A stretch of DNA of 64,000 nt from Syntrophobacter fumaroxidans MPOB (GTDB taxonomy: Bacteria > Desulfobacterota > Syntrophobacteria > Syntrophobacterales > Syntrophobacteraceae), in assembly GCF_000014965.1 (NCBI RefSeq), contig NC_008554.1:3274001-3338000 (forward strand). The letters are read 5' to 3'. Of this stretch, positions 8,371 to 16,670 are shown one piece after another. A program made the translations under genes and the position numbers. The notes under the pieces are model-generated. The model worked only from the letters and a program-made list of their open reading frames with translations. It did no database searches and was not told the origin of the DNA. The stretch's first letter is position 1, and each line of letters starts with the position of its first letter.

Positions 8371-9147
8371 TCACGGGAAGCCGTGCCGTGCTCCGGGGTG
8401 TTCCCGGTTCCCGGCTGCAACCCGATGGTCCCTCTCCACATGGGAGCGCCGGTGAGCACATCGAGTCGGGGCGAAGCCGCCGGATCCCGTTTCGCGCCCC
8501 TTGTTTCAGGGCCGCCCGGATCGGCGTGTCGGATTCCCTTCTCCGGCGCCTCGTCGGAATGACGGAAAAGGAACACGGCTTACCCCTGAGCTTCCTTTTA
8601 TCGACCTGTTGCAGGACCTCATTGTCCTGAAGCTCCTCACCTTTTCATGGATTTTTCATCATACCTTCCCATTTTTTTCATTTCCCGCAGCGACAATCAG
8701 CGCCGGTCACGAGGAGCAGGCGTTGCTTTCATCCATCTAACCCGTAAAGGGAGGTACCGATCATGAGGAACAGGGGAAAATGTGGGTTTCATACGCGCTT
8801 GCGTTCAAGAAGCTGATATTGACGGGAGGGTTCAAAGTCCAACCTTGTACGTCCCTCCGGCGCCCCCCTGCGGACGACCGTCGGCGCACGCGCCGGGGAC
8901 GTGGATCAACCCCTGCCATGGCCTCTTCACGACTCGAACCTTGCGTCGGGCAGCGGGTGCCTGCAAGCCCCGGAGCCAGAGCTGCCGCTGCCGGCTCCCT
9001 CGGCACTGCTCTGCCCGCATGTCGTTTTCCGCTGACGCGGGCGATTCCATTCCAATCACCGCGGAATCCCGGCCTGATGCAAACCGGCGGCGCATCCGCA
9101 ATGTCATTTCCTCCCGGGTTCCCGGGACAGCGCAAAGGAGCCGATAA
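8371..9147. other. 777-base intergenic region upstream of creD
   Basis: No convincing gene. Around 8510-8580 is a fragment (GTCGGATTCCCTTC... TCGGAATGACGG) whose wording recalls the dispersed 'cattccgacg' repeats common in related genomes; a diverged copy may lie near 24750-24790. An AT-richer tract at 8590-8700 could hold the creD promoter. A possible 17-codon ORF is listed separately. Confidence 0.45.
8763..8816 (+). CDS. Possible 17-residue basic peptide ORF
   Basis: ATG at 8763 follows AGGGAGG (8748-8754) with an 8-base gap, which is a strong ribosome-binding site. The predicted peptide is very basic (six Arg, one Lys) with one Cys, and ends at TGA 8814-8816. It lies 330 bases upstream of creD. 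It could be a leader peptide, the remains of a longer gene, or chance. I know of no family for it. Confidence 0.2.
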   Translation: MRNRGKCGFHTRLRSRS

Positions 9148-10497
9148 ATGAATCCATTCTCCCTCAGGAGTTCCATCGTTTCCCGGATGCTGATCGTGGC
9201 GGTGCTGGGAACGGTGCTCGTCATTCCGATCTCTCTTGTCACCGACCTCATCCAGGACCGCCGGCACACGCGCGCCGAGGCCGTCTCCGAAGTCACGGAG
9301 AAATGGGGCCGTCAACAAACGGTGACCGGCCCCATTCTCACCATACCTGTGAAGCGCAAGCACAAACTGAGCGACGGCACGATCAAGCCCTACATCGTGC
9401 ATGCGCATTTCCTGCCGGACAGCCTCGACTGCAACGCGGAACTCTCCCCTTCGATCCGCTACCGAGGCATCTACAGGGTGGTGCTCTACACCGCGGGGCT
9501 GCACCTGGAGGCCGCATTTTCCGCTCCGGCGTTGAGCGAGAACGAGTCGGCCGACAGCGAGATCCTGTGGAGTGATGCGTTCCTCACCCTCGGGATTTCG
9601 GACCTCAAAGGGATAAAGGACATCCACAAAGCCGCCTGCGAAGACAGCCCCCTCACCCCGGAACCGGGGCTGCGCACCAAAGACCTCCTACAAGCCGGAT
9701 TCACGTTCCGCACCCCGCTCTCACCGGGACAGTCTCGATTTCGGTTCGTTCTCGATGCCGGCCTCAACGGCAGCGAGGAACTCCGCTTCGTTCCGCTCGG
9801 CAAGACCACGCAAGTCCGCGCGCAATCCTCCTGGGCGGATCCAAGCTTCGTGGGGGACTTCCTGCCCGAAGAACGGAATATCACCGACAGTTCCTTCAAA
9901 GCGTCCTGGAAAGTGCTCCATCTGAACAGGAACCTGTCGCAATCCTGGATCGGCCCGCAGCCGAACCTGGAAAGCTCGTCGTTCGGCGTGAAGCTCCTGC
10001 TCCAGGTGGACGAATACCAGAAGAACTGGCGGGCCGTGCGGTACGCCATCATGTTTGTCGCGCTCACCTTTCTGGCCTTCGGCATGATCGACGTCCTCAA
10101 CCGGAGCCCTTTTCACCCCGTCCACTACACCCTGGTCGGGCTGGCACTGGTCCTGTTCTTCGTCCTGTTGCTCTCAGTGTCCGAATACCGGTCCTTCAAC
10201 ACGTCATACCTGGTTGCATCCCTGCCGAACATCTTTCTGATCGGTGCCTACACTCGCGGCGTTACCCGCAGATGGGGGGTGACCGCAGTGATTGCCGGCG
10301 TTCTGGTCGCACTGTACGGATTTCTTTTCGTGCTGCTGCAACTGGAGGATTACGCCCTGCTTCTCGGCAGCATGGGTCTCTTCGTCAGTCTCTCGCTGGT
10401 GATGTTCCTGACGCGCAGGATCGACTGGTTCGGGATGGGATCAGGGAAGGCGCGCGAAGAGGACGGCCCCGGGCTGCCGGAGTTGCCTCTGGGATGA
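9148..10497 (+). CDS. creD: CreD-like inner-membrane protein
   Basis: The protein has 449 residues, close to E. coli CreD. The N-terminus has a membrane anchor (residues 10-33, MLIVAVLGTVLVIPISLV), then a large extracytoplasmic region beginning with the family hallmark RRHTRAEAVSEVTEKWGRQQ and TGPILTIPV. The C-terminus has about five further membrane segments from residue 290 on (AIMFVALTFLAFGMIDVL, YTLVGLALVLFFVLLLSVSE and others). CreD is the classic target of the CreBC system and affects envelope integrity and colicin or beta-lactam tolerance, but its molecular activity is unknown. The CreB/CreC-like pair lies just downstream, which supports the call. A perfect hairpin follows seven bases after the stop codon. 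Confidence 0.9.
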   Translation: MNPFSLRSSIVSRMLIVAVLGTVLVIPISLVTDLIQDRRHTRAEAVSEVTEKWGRQQTVTGPILTIPVKRKHKLSDGTIKPYIVHAHFLPDSLDCNAELSPSIRYRGIYRVVLYTAGLHLEAAFSAPALSENESADSEILWSDAFLTLGISDLKGIKDIHKAACEDSPLTPEPGLRTKDLLQAGFTFRTPLSPGQSRFRFVLDAGLNGSEELRFVPLGKTTQVRAQSSWADPSFVGDFLPEERNITDSSFKASWKVLHLNRNLSQSWIGPQPNLESSSFGVKLLLQVDEYQKNWRAVRYAIMFVALTFLAFGMIDVLNRSPFHPVHYTLVGLALVLFFVLLLSVSEYRSFNTSYLVASLPNIFLIGAYTRGVTRRWGVTAVIAGVLVALYGFLFVLLQLEDYALLLGSMGLFVSLSLVMFLTRRIDWFGMGSGKAREEDGPGLPELPLG

Positions 10498-10503
10498 ATC
10501 GGC

Positions 10504-10557
10504 CCCGCCCCGAATTCCGCGCCGGTCTGCGACGACCGGCGCGGAATTCGGGGCGGG
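10504..10557 (+). terminator. Perfect 24-bp-arm hairpin after creD
   Basis: Arms 10504-10527 and 10534-10557 are exact reverse complements (24 bp) around the six-base loop TGCGAC. The stem is very GC-rich except for a central GAATTC. There is no downstream T-run, so it may stop or slow polymerase, protect the creD mRNA 3' end, or uncouple creD from the regulators downstream. Assigning it as a terminator is inference; the inverted repeat itself is plain. Confidence 0.6.
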
Positions 10558-10571
10558 AATGGAGATGGAGC

Positions 10572-10859
10572 ATGATGGAACAGGACGGACTCCGGAATTC
10601 GCTCGCGGACAATATCGCTTTTTATGCCGCCGTCCTGCTTGCGGCGACTGCCCTGAAATGGCATGATCATCCAGCCGACGGCGAAGTGCTTTCGTGGAGT
10701 CTCTCGCCGACGGCCGCGCTGGTGGATTTCCCGGCGGGCATCCATTTCGAGAAGAAAACACGCGCCGGGTTCATCGGCAGGCGACACGGGATCATTCCTG
10801 CACCGGCTTACGCCGGTGTGAACTTCCCGGTCATCGTCTTTGCCGCTCCGTGCTTTTAA
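10572..10859 (+). CDS. Doubtful 95-residue hypothetical ORF
   Basis: The frame opens with tandem ATGs just after the 24-bp-arm hairpin and closes with TAA at 10857-10859. The first half is mildly hydrophobic (NIAFYAAVLLAATALKW), as in a small membrane protein; the second half is unremarkable. It lies between creD and creB on the same strand. No family is recognised, and it may be chance in GC-rich sequence. Confidence 0.2.
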   Translation: MMEQDGLRNSLADNIAFYAAVLLAATALKWHDHPADGEVLSWSLSPTAALVDFPAGIHFEKKTRAGFIGRRHGIIPAPAYAGVNFPVIVFAAPCF

Positions 10860-10929
10860 CCGCTCACCGCCTCGGAAGCAGGCGGCTGAAGCTGCTGTGG
10901 CCAGGCTGCGGGCAACGGGAGATTCTGCC

Positions 10930-11610
10930 ATGAAACCCAGGGTTTTGATCGTCGAGGACGAACCCGCCATCGTGGACAATATCCAGTATGCGCTTGAAAC
11001 GGAAGGGTTCGCCACGGTCTGCCTTGTCTCGGGAGAACCGGTGCTCACATTTCTCGCCCGGGACACCGTGGACCTCATCATCCTCGATATCGGCCTGCCC
11101 GACATGAGCGGCATGGAACTGTGCAAGGAAATCAGGAAGAGTCACTCGACCCCCGTCATCTTTCTCACCGCGCGGACGGATGAAGTCGATCGGGTGGTCG
11201 GCCTCGAGATCGGGGCGGATGACTATGTCACCAAGCCCTTCAGCCCGCGCGAACTGTCCGCGAGAGTGCGGGCCGTGCTCCGCCGCACCCATGTCCGGGA
11301 TCATTGCGCCCCGACGCCTCACGTCTTTGAAGTCAACGATTCGAAACGCCGGATCGCCTACCACGGAAGAACCCTGGACCTGTCCCGTTATGAATACGAA
11401 ATCCTCAAGACGTTCATCCGGCGCCCGGGACACATCTATTCGCGGGACCAGCTCATGGAGCTCGTCTGGGAACAGCCGGAAACCAGTCTGGACCGAACCG
11501 TGGATGCGCACATCAAGAATATCCGCGCCAAACTGAGGGTCATCGCGCCGGAAAGCGACCCCATCGTTACTCATCGGGGAATGGGATACTCACTGAGAGA
11601 GAACCTATGA
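10930..11610 (+). CDS. creB: CreB-like OmpR-family response regulator
   Basis: The 226-residue protein is a phosphorylation-controlled transcription factor. A receiver domain (1-120) has the acidic pair E9-D10, phospho-acceptor D53 (LIILDIGLPDMSG), the conserved Thr (FLTART) and Lys (YVTKPFSPREL). A winged-helix OmpR DNA-binding domain (about 130-225) includes LSRYEYEILKTFIRRPG and RTVDAHIKNIRAKL. The ATG at 10930 follows GGGAGA. The stop overlaps the kinase start by four bases (ATGA), showing translational coupling. With creD just upstream, a CreB-like role in controlling creD is the simplest reading; a generic OmpR-type regulator is the alternative. Confidence 0.88.
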   Translation: MKPRVLIVEDEPAIVDNIQYALETEGFATVCLVSGEPVLTFLARDTVDLIILDIGLPDMSGMELCKEIRKSHSTPVIFLTARTDEVDRVVGLEIGADDYVTKPFSPRELSARVRAVLRRTHVRDHCAPTPHVFEVNDSKRRIAYHGRTLDLSRYEYEILKTFIRRPGHIYSRDQLMELVWEQPETSLDRTVDAHIKNIRAKLRVIAPESDPIVTHRGMGYSLRENL

Positions 11611-13034
11611 GACTGGGTACCCGCATTTTCATCGCTTACTTCCTCATTTTCGCCGTGTGCTTCTACTATCCTTTCGATCTCATCGCCCGGGACCTTCGCA
11701 CGCGCTACGTCGAAGCAATCGAAGACCCGCTGGTGGACCAGGCGAACATCCTTGCGGGCATTGTCGGCATGGAAATGGAGAGGAACCGGTTCTCGGCCGA
11801 AGACCTCCACACGGCCTTCGAACACGTCTACGGGCGGTCCCTTCCGGCCCGCATCTATGACCTCGTCAAAACGCAAGTGGATATCCGTGTGTACATGACT
11901 GACATGTCGGGAAAAATCACTTTCGATTCCACCAACCGGTGGAACACGGGCGCGGATTACTCCGCCTGGAGGGACGTCCGTTTGACCCTGCAGGGAAAAT
12001 ACGGGGCGAGGGCTACGCGCCTGAACCCCAAAGAGCCGGCAACGGTGGTCCTCCACGTAGCCGCGCCCATCATCGTCAACGGTCAAACGACGGGAGCCCT
12101 GACCGTGGCGAAACCGACCACGAACGTGAACAGCTTCCTGAAAACGGCCAGGCCCCGAATCATCAAGATCGGGGCCGTAGCGCTCAGCGCTACCATTTTC
12201 CTCAGCCTCATCGTCTCGTACGTGATCACCAGGCCCATCCGGCGCCTCACTCAATATGCCGTCGACGTGCGCGAAGGCAAACGCGTCCAACTGCCCGAAC
12301 TGGGACGCAGCGAACTGAGGGGATTGGGAGCGGCCTTCGAAATGATGCGCGAGGCGCTGGAAGGCAGGAAATACGTGGAGCGGTACGTGCAGACCCTGAC
12401 CCACGAAATCAAGGCGCCTCTGTCCGCCATCCGTGGTGCGGCGGAACTCATGGAAGAGGAGATGTCGCCCGACGTTCGCGCCCGTTTTTTGTCGAATATC
12501 CGCACCGAAGCGAACCGCATCCAGCGGCTCGTAGACCGGATGCTCAGACTCTCCGAGCTCGAGAACAAGAAATTCCTGGACCGGGTGGAGCTCGTTCCTT
12601 TCAGTGTCCTCATCAGAACAACTGTCGAGGAAAAGGAACCGTTGCTTTCCCAAAAGCACCTCCAGGTACAAATCGGAACGGAAGATGACGTTCGGGTGCC
12701 CGGGGATTCCTTTCTCCTCCGCCAGGCCGCTTCGAACCTGATCCAAAACGCCATCGATTTCAGTCCCGCTCATGGGCGGATCGATATCACCATCCAGGCG
12801 GACGCCAAGGCATTATGTTTCACGGTCGAGGACGAAGGTCCGGGGATTCCCGAATATGCAAGGGAGAAGGTTTTCGACAAATTCTTTTCGCTGCAGAGGC
12901 CCGATACGGGGAAGAAGAGCACGGGGCTGGGACTGAATCTCGTCAAAGAGGTCGCGGCGCTTCACCACGGAGACATCCGCCTCGAAAACCGCGAGGGAAA
13001 AGGCCTGCGCGCCACTCTCCGGCTTCCCGTGTGA
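11607..13034 (+). CDS. creC: CreC-like membrane sensor histidine kinase
   Basis: The 475-residue kinase has one membrane segment near residues 5-25, an extracytoplasmic sensor loop (about 26-185, with VRIYMTDMSGKITFDSTN as in CreC/PDC-like sensors), a second segment near 188-212, a HAMP linker (TRPIRRLTQYAVDVREG), the phospho-acceptor H266 in TLTHEIKAPLSAIRGAAE, and an ATPase domain with N (NLIQNAIDFSP), G1 (EDEGPGIPE), F (DKFFSL) and G2 (GLGLNLVKEVA) boxes. It should autophosphorylate and pass phosphate to the coupled upstream regulator. The length matches E. coli CreC (474). The stimulus cannot be told from sequence; growth-phase or carbon metabolism signals are proposed for CreC. Confidence 0.88.
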   Translation: MRLGTRIFIAYFLIFAVCFYYPFDLIARDLRTRYVEAIEDPLVDQANILAGIVGMEMERNRFSAEDLHTAFEHVYGRSLPARIYDLVKTQVDIRVYMTDMSGKITFDSTNRWNTGADYSAWRDVRLTLQGKYGARATRLNPKEPATVVLHVAAPIIVNGQTTGALTVAKPTTNVNSFLKTARPRIIKIGAVALSATIFLSLIVSYVITRPIRRLTQYAVDVREGKRVQLPELGRSELRGLGAAFEMMREALEGRKYVERYVQTLTHEIKAPLSAIRGAAELMEEEMSPDVRARFLSNIRTEANRIQRLVDRMLRLSELENKKFLDRVELVPFSVLIRTTVEEKEPLLSQKHLQVQIGTEDDVRVPGDSFLLRQAASNLIQNAIDFSPAHGRIDITIQADAKALCFTVEDEGPGIPEYAREKVFDKFFSLQRPDTGKKSTGLGLNLVKEVAALHHGDIRLENREGKGLRATLRLPV

Positions 13035-13105
13035 CCCGGAGGAATTCCTGCCGGATTGCGCGAAAGGCGGGAAGATTTCCGCCCCGGATTGAATCGCCCC
13101 CCACG

Positions 13106-14785
13106 CTATCGCTGCTTCAATATATCCTTGATCTTGGCGGACAGCTGGTTGATGTCGAACGGTTTCTGGATGAACCCGTCGCATCCGCGATCGAGAATCC
13201 TTCTGGCCTGGCCGTCCACATTGTACCCGCTCGAGAGAAGCACCTTCAGGCCGGGCCTCATTTCCTTGATTCTGTCGAAGACTTCGCCCCCTCCCATGTC
13301 GGGCATGATGAGATCCAGCACGACCAGGTCGATGGGGCCGGGATGATCCCGGCAGATATCGACGGCCTCTTTCCCCCCCGGGGCCTGAAGCACGTTGTAA
13401 CCGAGAGCTTCCAGCAGGCTGGCGCCGACATCGAGGACCATTGCCTCATCGTCGACGATGAGAATCGTCCCGGTCCCCTCCATGATTTCCTGCTCGATGT
13501 CGCCGGTATCGAGTATTTTCTTGCCGGTTGCCGGCAGGTAGATGCTGAACGTAGTTCCCCGCCCCTGGTAGGATTCGACCTCGATATACCCGTTGTGCGC
13601 CTTGACGATTCCGTAGACGGATGCTAGCCCGAGCCCCGTTCCTCGCCCCATTTCCTTGGTGGTGAAGAAAGGTTCGAAGATGCGCTCCTGCGTGGTTTTG
13701 TCCATGCCCTTCCCGCTGTCGATACACTGCAACAGCACATAATTGCCGGACCGCGGGCGGTACACCCTGCCGCGGAGGGCCTCGTGCGTCGTGTTCCTTG
13801 TGCGGACGTGGAGCTGACCGCCACCGGGCATGGCGTCCGCGGCATTGACGAAAAGGTTCAACAGGACCTGTTCGATTTGTCCCTGGTCCGCCTCGACCAC
13901 GTACAGGCCGCCGGCCAGGTCCAGATTGACCCTGATTTCCTTCCGTGTTCTGCTGAAAGCTTCCGCGGTCTCACGCATCAGATGATTCAGGTTGGTCGGC
14001 TTGACCTCGTACCTGCCTTTTCTGGCATAGCCCAGGAGTTGGGCGGTCAGTCTCGCTCCGCTCCTGACCTGCTTCTCGATGCTCTTCATCATTTCGTAAT
14101 GGGGGTGTCCCGTGTTGAGATTGAGCAGGATCAGGGATGCGTTCCCCTGGATGGCCATGAGCAGGTTATTGAAATCATGAGCTATACCTCCGGCCAGAGT
14201 GCCGATCGCCTCCATCTTTTGAGCATACCGGAGCTGCTTTTCGAGCTGTTTCTGGCCGGTCATATCGTGGAGAATGCACAGGATCAGGTCCTCCCCGCTG
14301 AGCCGAACGGGCCGCGCAAAAGCCATGACGTCTATCAGGGACCCGTCCTTGGCCCTGATCTTGAACTCGGCGGCCTCAAACGCGTAGCCTCTTGTCAGTT
14401 CGTCGACGAGATCACCGCGATCTCCATCGCAAAAAAGGCCCAAATCGCCGGCTGTGAGCTCCAGCAATTCCTCTTTGACGTACTGGGTGATTTCGCAGAA
14501 CTTGTCGTTGACGTCGATGAATTTCTCCGTTTCCATGTTCAACAGGATCACCGACTGAGGGGAGAGGTTGAAAAGGCTTCTGAACTTGTATTCGCTTTCT
14601 TTCAGCGCGTCCTCGGCCTTTTTCCTGGCGGCGATGACCTTCGAGAGTTGCTCTATTTCACGCAGTGCGACACGTCCGGATTCTTCAGCGATTTTGCGGC
14701 AATACAACGCTTCTTCCCGCGCCTCCCCGAGGAGGGTTTCCAGCTCCGCGCATCTTTCTTTCCAGTCGGTGATATCGTCAGGCAT
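13106..14785 (-). CDS. Hybrid PAS sensor histidine kinase with C-terminal receiver
   Basis: This 559-residue soluble protein starts with a coiled coil (about 8-66), followed by a PAS domain (65-180), a HisKA domain with H203 (GGIAHDFNNLLMAIQGNAS), an ATPase domain (N box EQVLLNLFVNAADAMP, then IDSGKGMD, and GTGLGLASVYGIVKAHNG), and a receiver domain (438-556) with acceptor D491 (LVVLDLIMPDMGGGEV) and K in FIQKPFD. There is no DNA-binding or output domain, so phosphate must pass to a partner elsewhere or the receiver must gate the kinase. It has no membrane segments. It begins three bases after the FIST gene stop, so the FIST protein is the likely partner or input module. The gene converges with creC. 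Confidence 0.92.
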   Translation of the reverse strand: MPDDITDWKERCAELETLLGEAREEALYCRKIAEESGRVALREIEQLSKVIAARKKAEDALKESEYKFRSLFNLSPQSVILLNMETEKFIDVNDKFCEITQYVKEELLELTAGDLGLFCDGDRGDLVDELTRGYAFEAAEFKIRAKDGSLIDVMAFARPVRLSGEDLILCILHDMTGQKQLEKQLRYAQKMEAIGTLAGGIAHDFNNLLMAIQGNASLILLNLNTGHPHYEMMKSIEKQVRSGARLTAQLLGYARKGRYEVKPTNLNHLMRETAEAFSRTRKEIRVNLDLAGGLYVVEADQGQIEQVLLNLFVNAADAMPGGGQLHVRTRNTTHEALRGRVYRPRSGNYVLLQCIDSGKGMDKTTQERIFEPFFTTKEMGRGTGLGLASVYGIVKAHNGYIEVESYQGRGTTFSIYLPATGKKILDTGDIEQEIMEGTGTILIVDDEAMVLDVGASLLEALGYNVLQAPGGKEAVDICRDHPGPIDLVVLDLIMPDMGGGEVFDRIKEMRPGLKVLLSSGYNVDGQARRILDRGCDGFIQKPFDINQLSAKIKDILKQR

Positions 14786-14788
14786 GCT

Positions 14789-16009
14789 TCATTCCCCGGT
14801 CAAAACGAGCAACACTCCCGTCCAGTCCAACCCTCTGCTTCTTCGCAGCAACGGGGCAATCTCCACGCCCGAGTAGAATCCCAGCAGAGGCACCCCATAC
14901 CGGTTGAAGACATCCTGAACTTCGGCCGCCTCTTCCGAGGCCGTGTTGGAGCAACCCCCGCTTCTTCCCGCGCAATCGATGTACAGTCCAAACAAGGGTT
15001 TCCGGCCCGCTTCCTCGGTAATATGCCGCATCAGCCCGGATGAATTCTTTCTCGCGGACTTGATCATCTTCCCCGAGTCCCTCAGCATGAACTGAATCTC
15101 CGATCCGCATTCAAAATCCGGTTCGAAGATGTTTACCCCCCTGCCGTCCGGCAGGACTCCGGTGATGAGACGGTTCACGTAGCGGTCTTCCCGGTATGCG
15201 CCGAATCTCGGGCCGTGGTTTTGCCCGAGCGTCAACAGGGCCACCGGGTAGCTTTTCCGCCACTCCGTATTTCCGTAGAGCTCATCGATGACCTCGACAA
15301 TCGGACGCCCGTCGAGTTCATAGATGGTCGATCCTTCCATTTTCGTTATCGACCGGTAGACCCCGTCGAGGGGCGTGCAGCCGTGCATGATCCGCACGTG
15401 GAAATCGACGTCGAGCGACACGCCCACGGCGCTCTGGGAGGACACATGCGAGCCGCAAAACTGCTGCGTGGGTCCAAAGCCGTAATCTCCGAGGAGACCC
15501 GCGCCGATGATCGGGATTCGCGAGTCCAGCCCGGATGCGACTCCTTCGATGAGTGGTGTCGAGGCATTCAGAAGAGGAGGCCCTCGGCCGTCGGAAGGCG
15601 CTTTGATGGAATCGTAGAACAAAAGGAATAAGCGGTCCTTTTCGATGAGTGCGAACCGTTCCGCCAGTTTTTTCCCCGCGGCTCTCTCGTCCAGGTTCAC
15701 ATCTCCCGCCGATCCAACCCGGCAGTTGATGCCACCCGCTTCCAGGACGGCAACCCCGGTCGGAAAGCGTTCGTAGGACAGATCGTTGTTCGTGATGACC
15801 CCAATGGAGGATCCACCCACAACGGGCACGGAATCGCCCACCACGGAGCGCAACCCGCCGAGAAACGCCCGGTGATCGTGATTCCCGTGGCAAAAGGCGA
15901 AAACCAGCCCGGGGCGCCTGATGCCGCCTGTCTGTACGGCCCCTTCCGCCGCTGCCTTCCCGCAGGAATAGGAGTTTTCTCCGTTGGAGTATCCGACACC
16001 GGCTTTCAT
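14789..16009 (-). CDS. FIST-domain sensory protein
   Basis: This 406-residue protein consists of FIST-N (about 20-220) and FIST-C (about 225-385), a small-ligand sensor fold proposed to bind amino acids or similar molecules in signalling proteins. Visible features include LVFAFCHGNHD, GSSIGVITN, IPIIGAGLLGDYG, HGCTPLDGVYRSITKMEGST and, near the end, GLYIDCAGRSG...FNRYGVPLLGFYSGVEIAP, the common FIST-C ending. I chose ATG 16009 (after GGGGGGA); the frame extends upstream to 16276 but without family similarity. No signal peptide or membrane helix is seen. It is the first gene of a two-gene operon with the hybrid kinase three bases downstream, an architecture in which FIST is normally fused to the kinase. 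Confidence 0.87.
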   Translation of the reverse strand: MKAGVGYSNGENSYSCGKAAAEGAVQTGGIRRPGLVFAFCHGNHDHRAFLGGLRSVVGDSVPVVGGSSIGVITNNDLSYERFPTGVAVLEAGGINCRVGSAGDVNLDERAAGKKLAERFALIEKDRLFLLFYDSIKAPSDGRGPPLLNASTPLIEGVASGLDSRIPIIGAGLLGDYGFGPTQQFCGSHVSSQSAVGVSLDVDFHVRIMHGCTPLDGVYRSITKMEGSTIYELDGRPIVEVIDELYGNTEWRKSYPVALLTLGQNHGPRFGAYREDRYVNRLITGVLPDGRGVNIFEPDFECGSEIQFMLRDSGKMIKSARKNSSGLMRHITEEAGRKPLFGLYIDCAGRSGGCSNTASEEAAEVQDVFNRYGVPLLGFYSGVEIAPLLRRSRGLDWTGVLLVLTGE

Positions 16010-16670
16010 TCGTCCCCCCGCGTGGAAACGACCCGGGTTCCAAACCCCGCCATGCGCCATGGTAAAATGAGGCTCTCGAGTCGACGGAATCCGCTTCCGT
16101 CCGCTTCCGCCCCGGTCCACGGGCGGAAGCGGACGGAAACGCTGCACTGCATCCCCTGCCCTTGGGATCGAGGAAAGGGAAGCCCATGCGCAACGCCCAC
16201 TCCCCCACCGGACAGGCGGAAACGAGCATTCCAGGGGCCACCTCCTGCCGGCATGCACGAGGCGTTTCGGCCCCACACAATCGAGCCGGTCTCGATCTGG
16301 CGGCGAAAAAAAACTCTACCGGAGCGATTCAAGATTCAAAAGGAGTGTCTCAGGATCCCACTTTGAGGATTCCGTGTCAAATGCAGACTTCATTCGGCCT
16401 CATTCGGCAAAGACAGTATTCACCCGGGGCTTTCTTGAATACGGGCAGGACTTCCGTCGGGCACATCGGGCAGAGTGCCCGGCAAGGCCCGATAGGCGGC
16501 CTGGCGCCGAGCGGATTTTCGTCGAGTGGAGCTCGGAAGACCCGGATCGAATCCGGCAGATGAAGGGGAATGTCCCGCCCCGGACTTTCCGGGGACCCTT
16601 CGCGGCGGAAGGAGTGAAACGCTTTCGGGCCTCGCGCCGTCCTTTCGAACGCCGGGTCGAATCGGACGGT
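16010..16670. other. 661-base region between the FIST gene and the four-CBS gene
   Basis: Frames are open on both strands, but their products are low-complexity and unrecognisable. Apart from the inverted repeat at 16095-16138 and a somewhat AT-richer tract at 16300-16440, which may hold the FIST operon promoter on the minus strand, I see nothing definite. Confidence 0.4.
16095..16138. repeat. Perfect 18-bp-arm inverted repeat
   Basis: Arms 16095-16112 and 16121-16138 are exact reverse complements around the eight-base spacer CGGTCCAC. It lies 86 bases upstream of the FIST start. It could be an operator, an mRNA leader hairpin of the FIST-kinase operon or a terminator reading from either side; no T-run adjoins it. 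Confidence 0.6.

Larger units (their letters stand above)
10498..10929. other. 432-base gap between creD and the CreB-like gene
   Basis: Besides the hairpin at 10504-10557, this holds a smaller perfect inverted repeat CACCGGC-TTAC-GCCGGTG (10801-10818). A 95-codon frame at 10572-10859 is open with a moderate ribosome-binding site, but its product (beginning MMEQDGLRNSLADNIAFYAA) has no recognisable domain and includes the inverted repeat, so I doubt it is a gene. The regulators' promoter must lie here unless they are read from creD. Confidence 0.45.

Noticed and set aside
8510-8580. Mobile element or dispersed repeat shared with 24735-24800
   Set aside because: Only short similar words are shared; arms and lengths do not match well enough to call a repeat family from this window.
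8780-9151. A 123-codon frame upstream of creD
   Set aside because: Low-complexity Arg/Pro-rich product and no ribosome-binding site.
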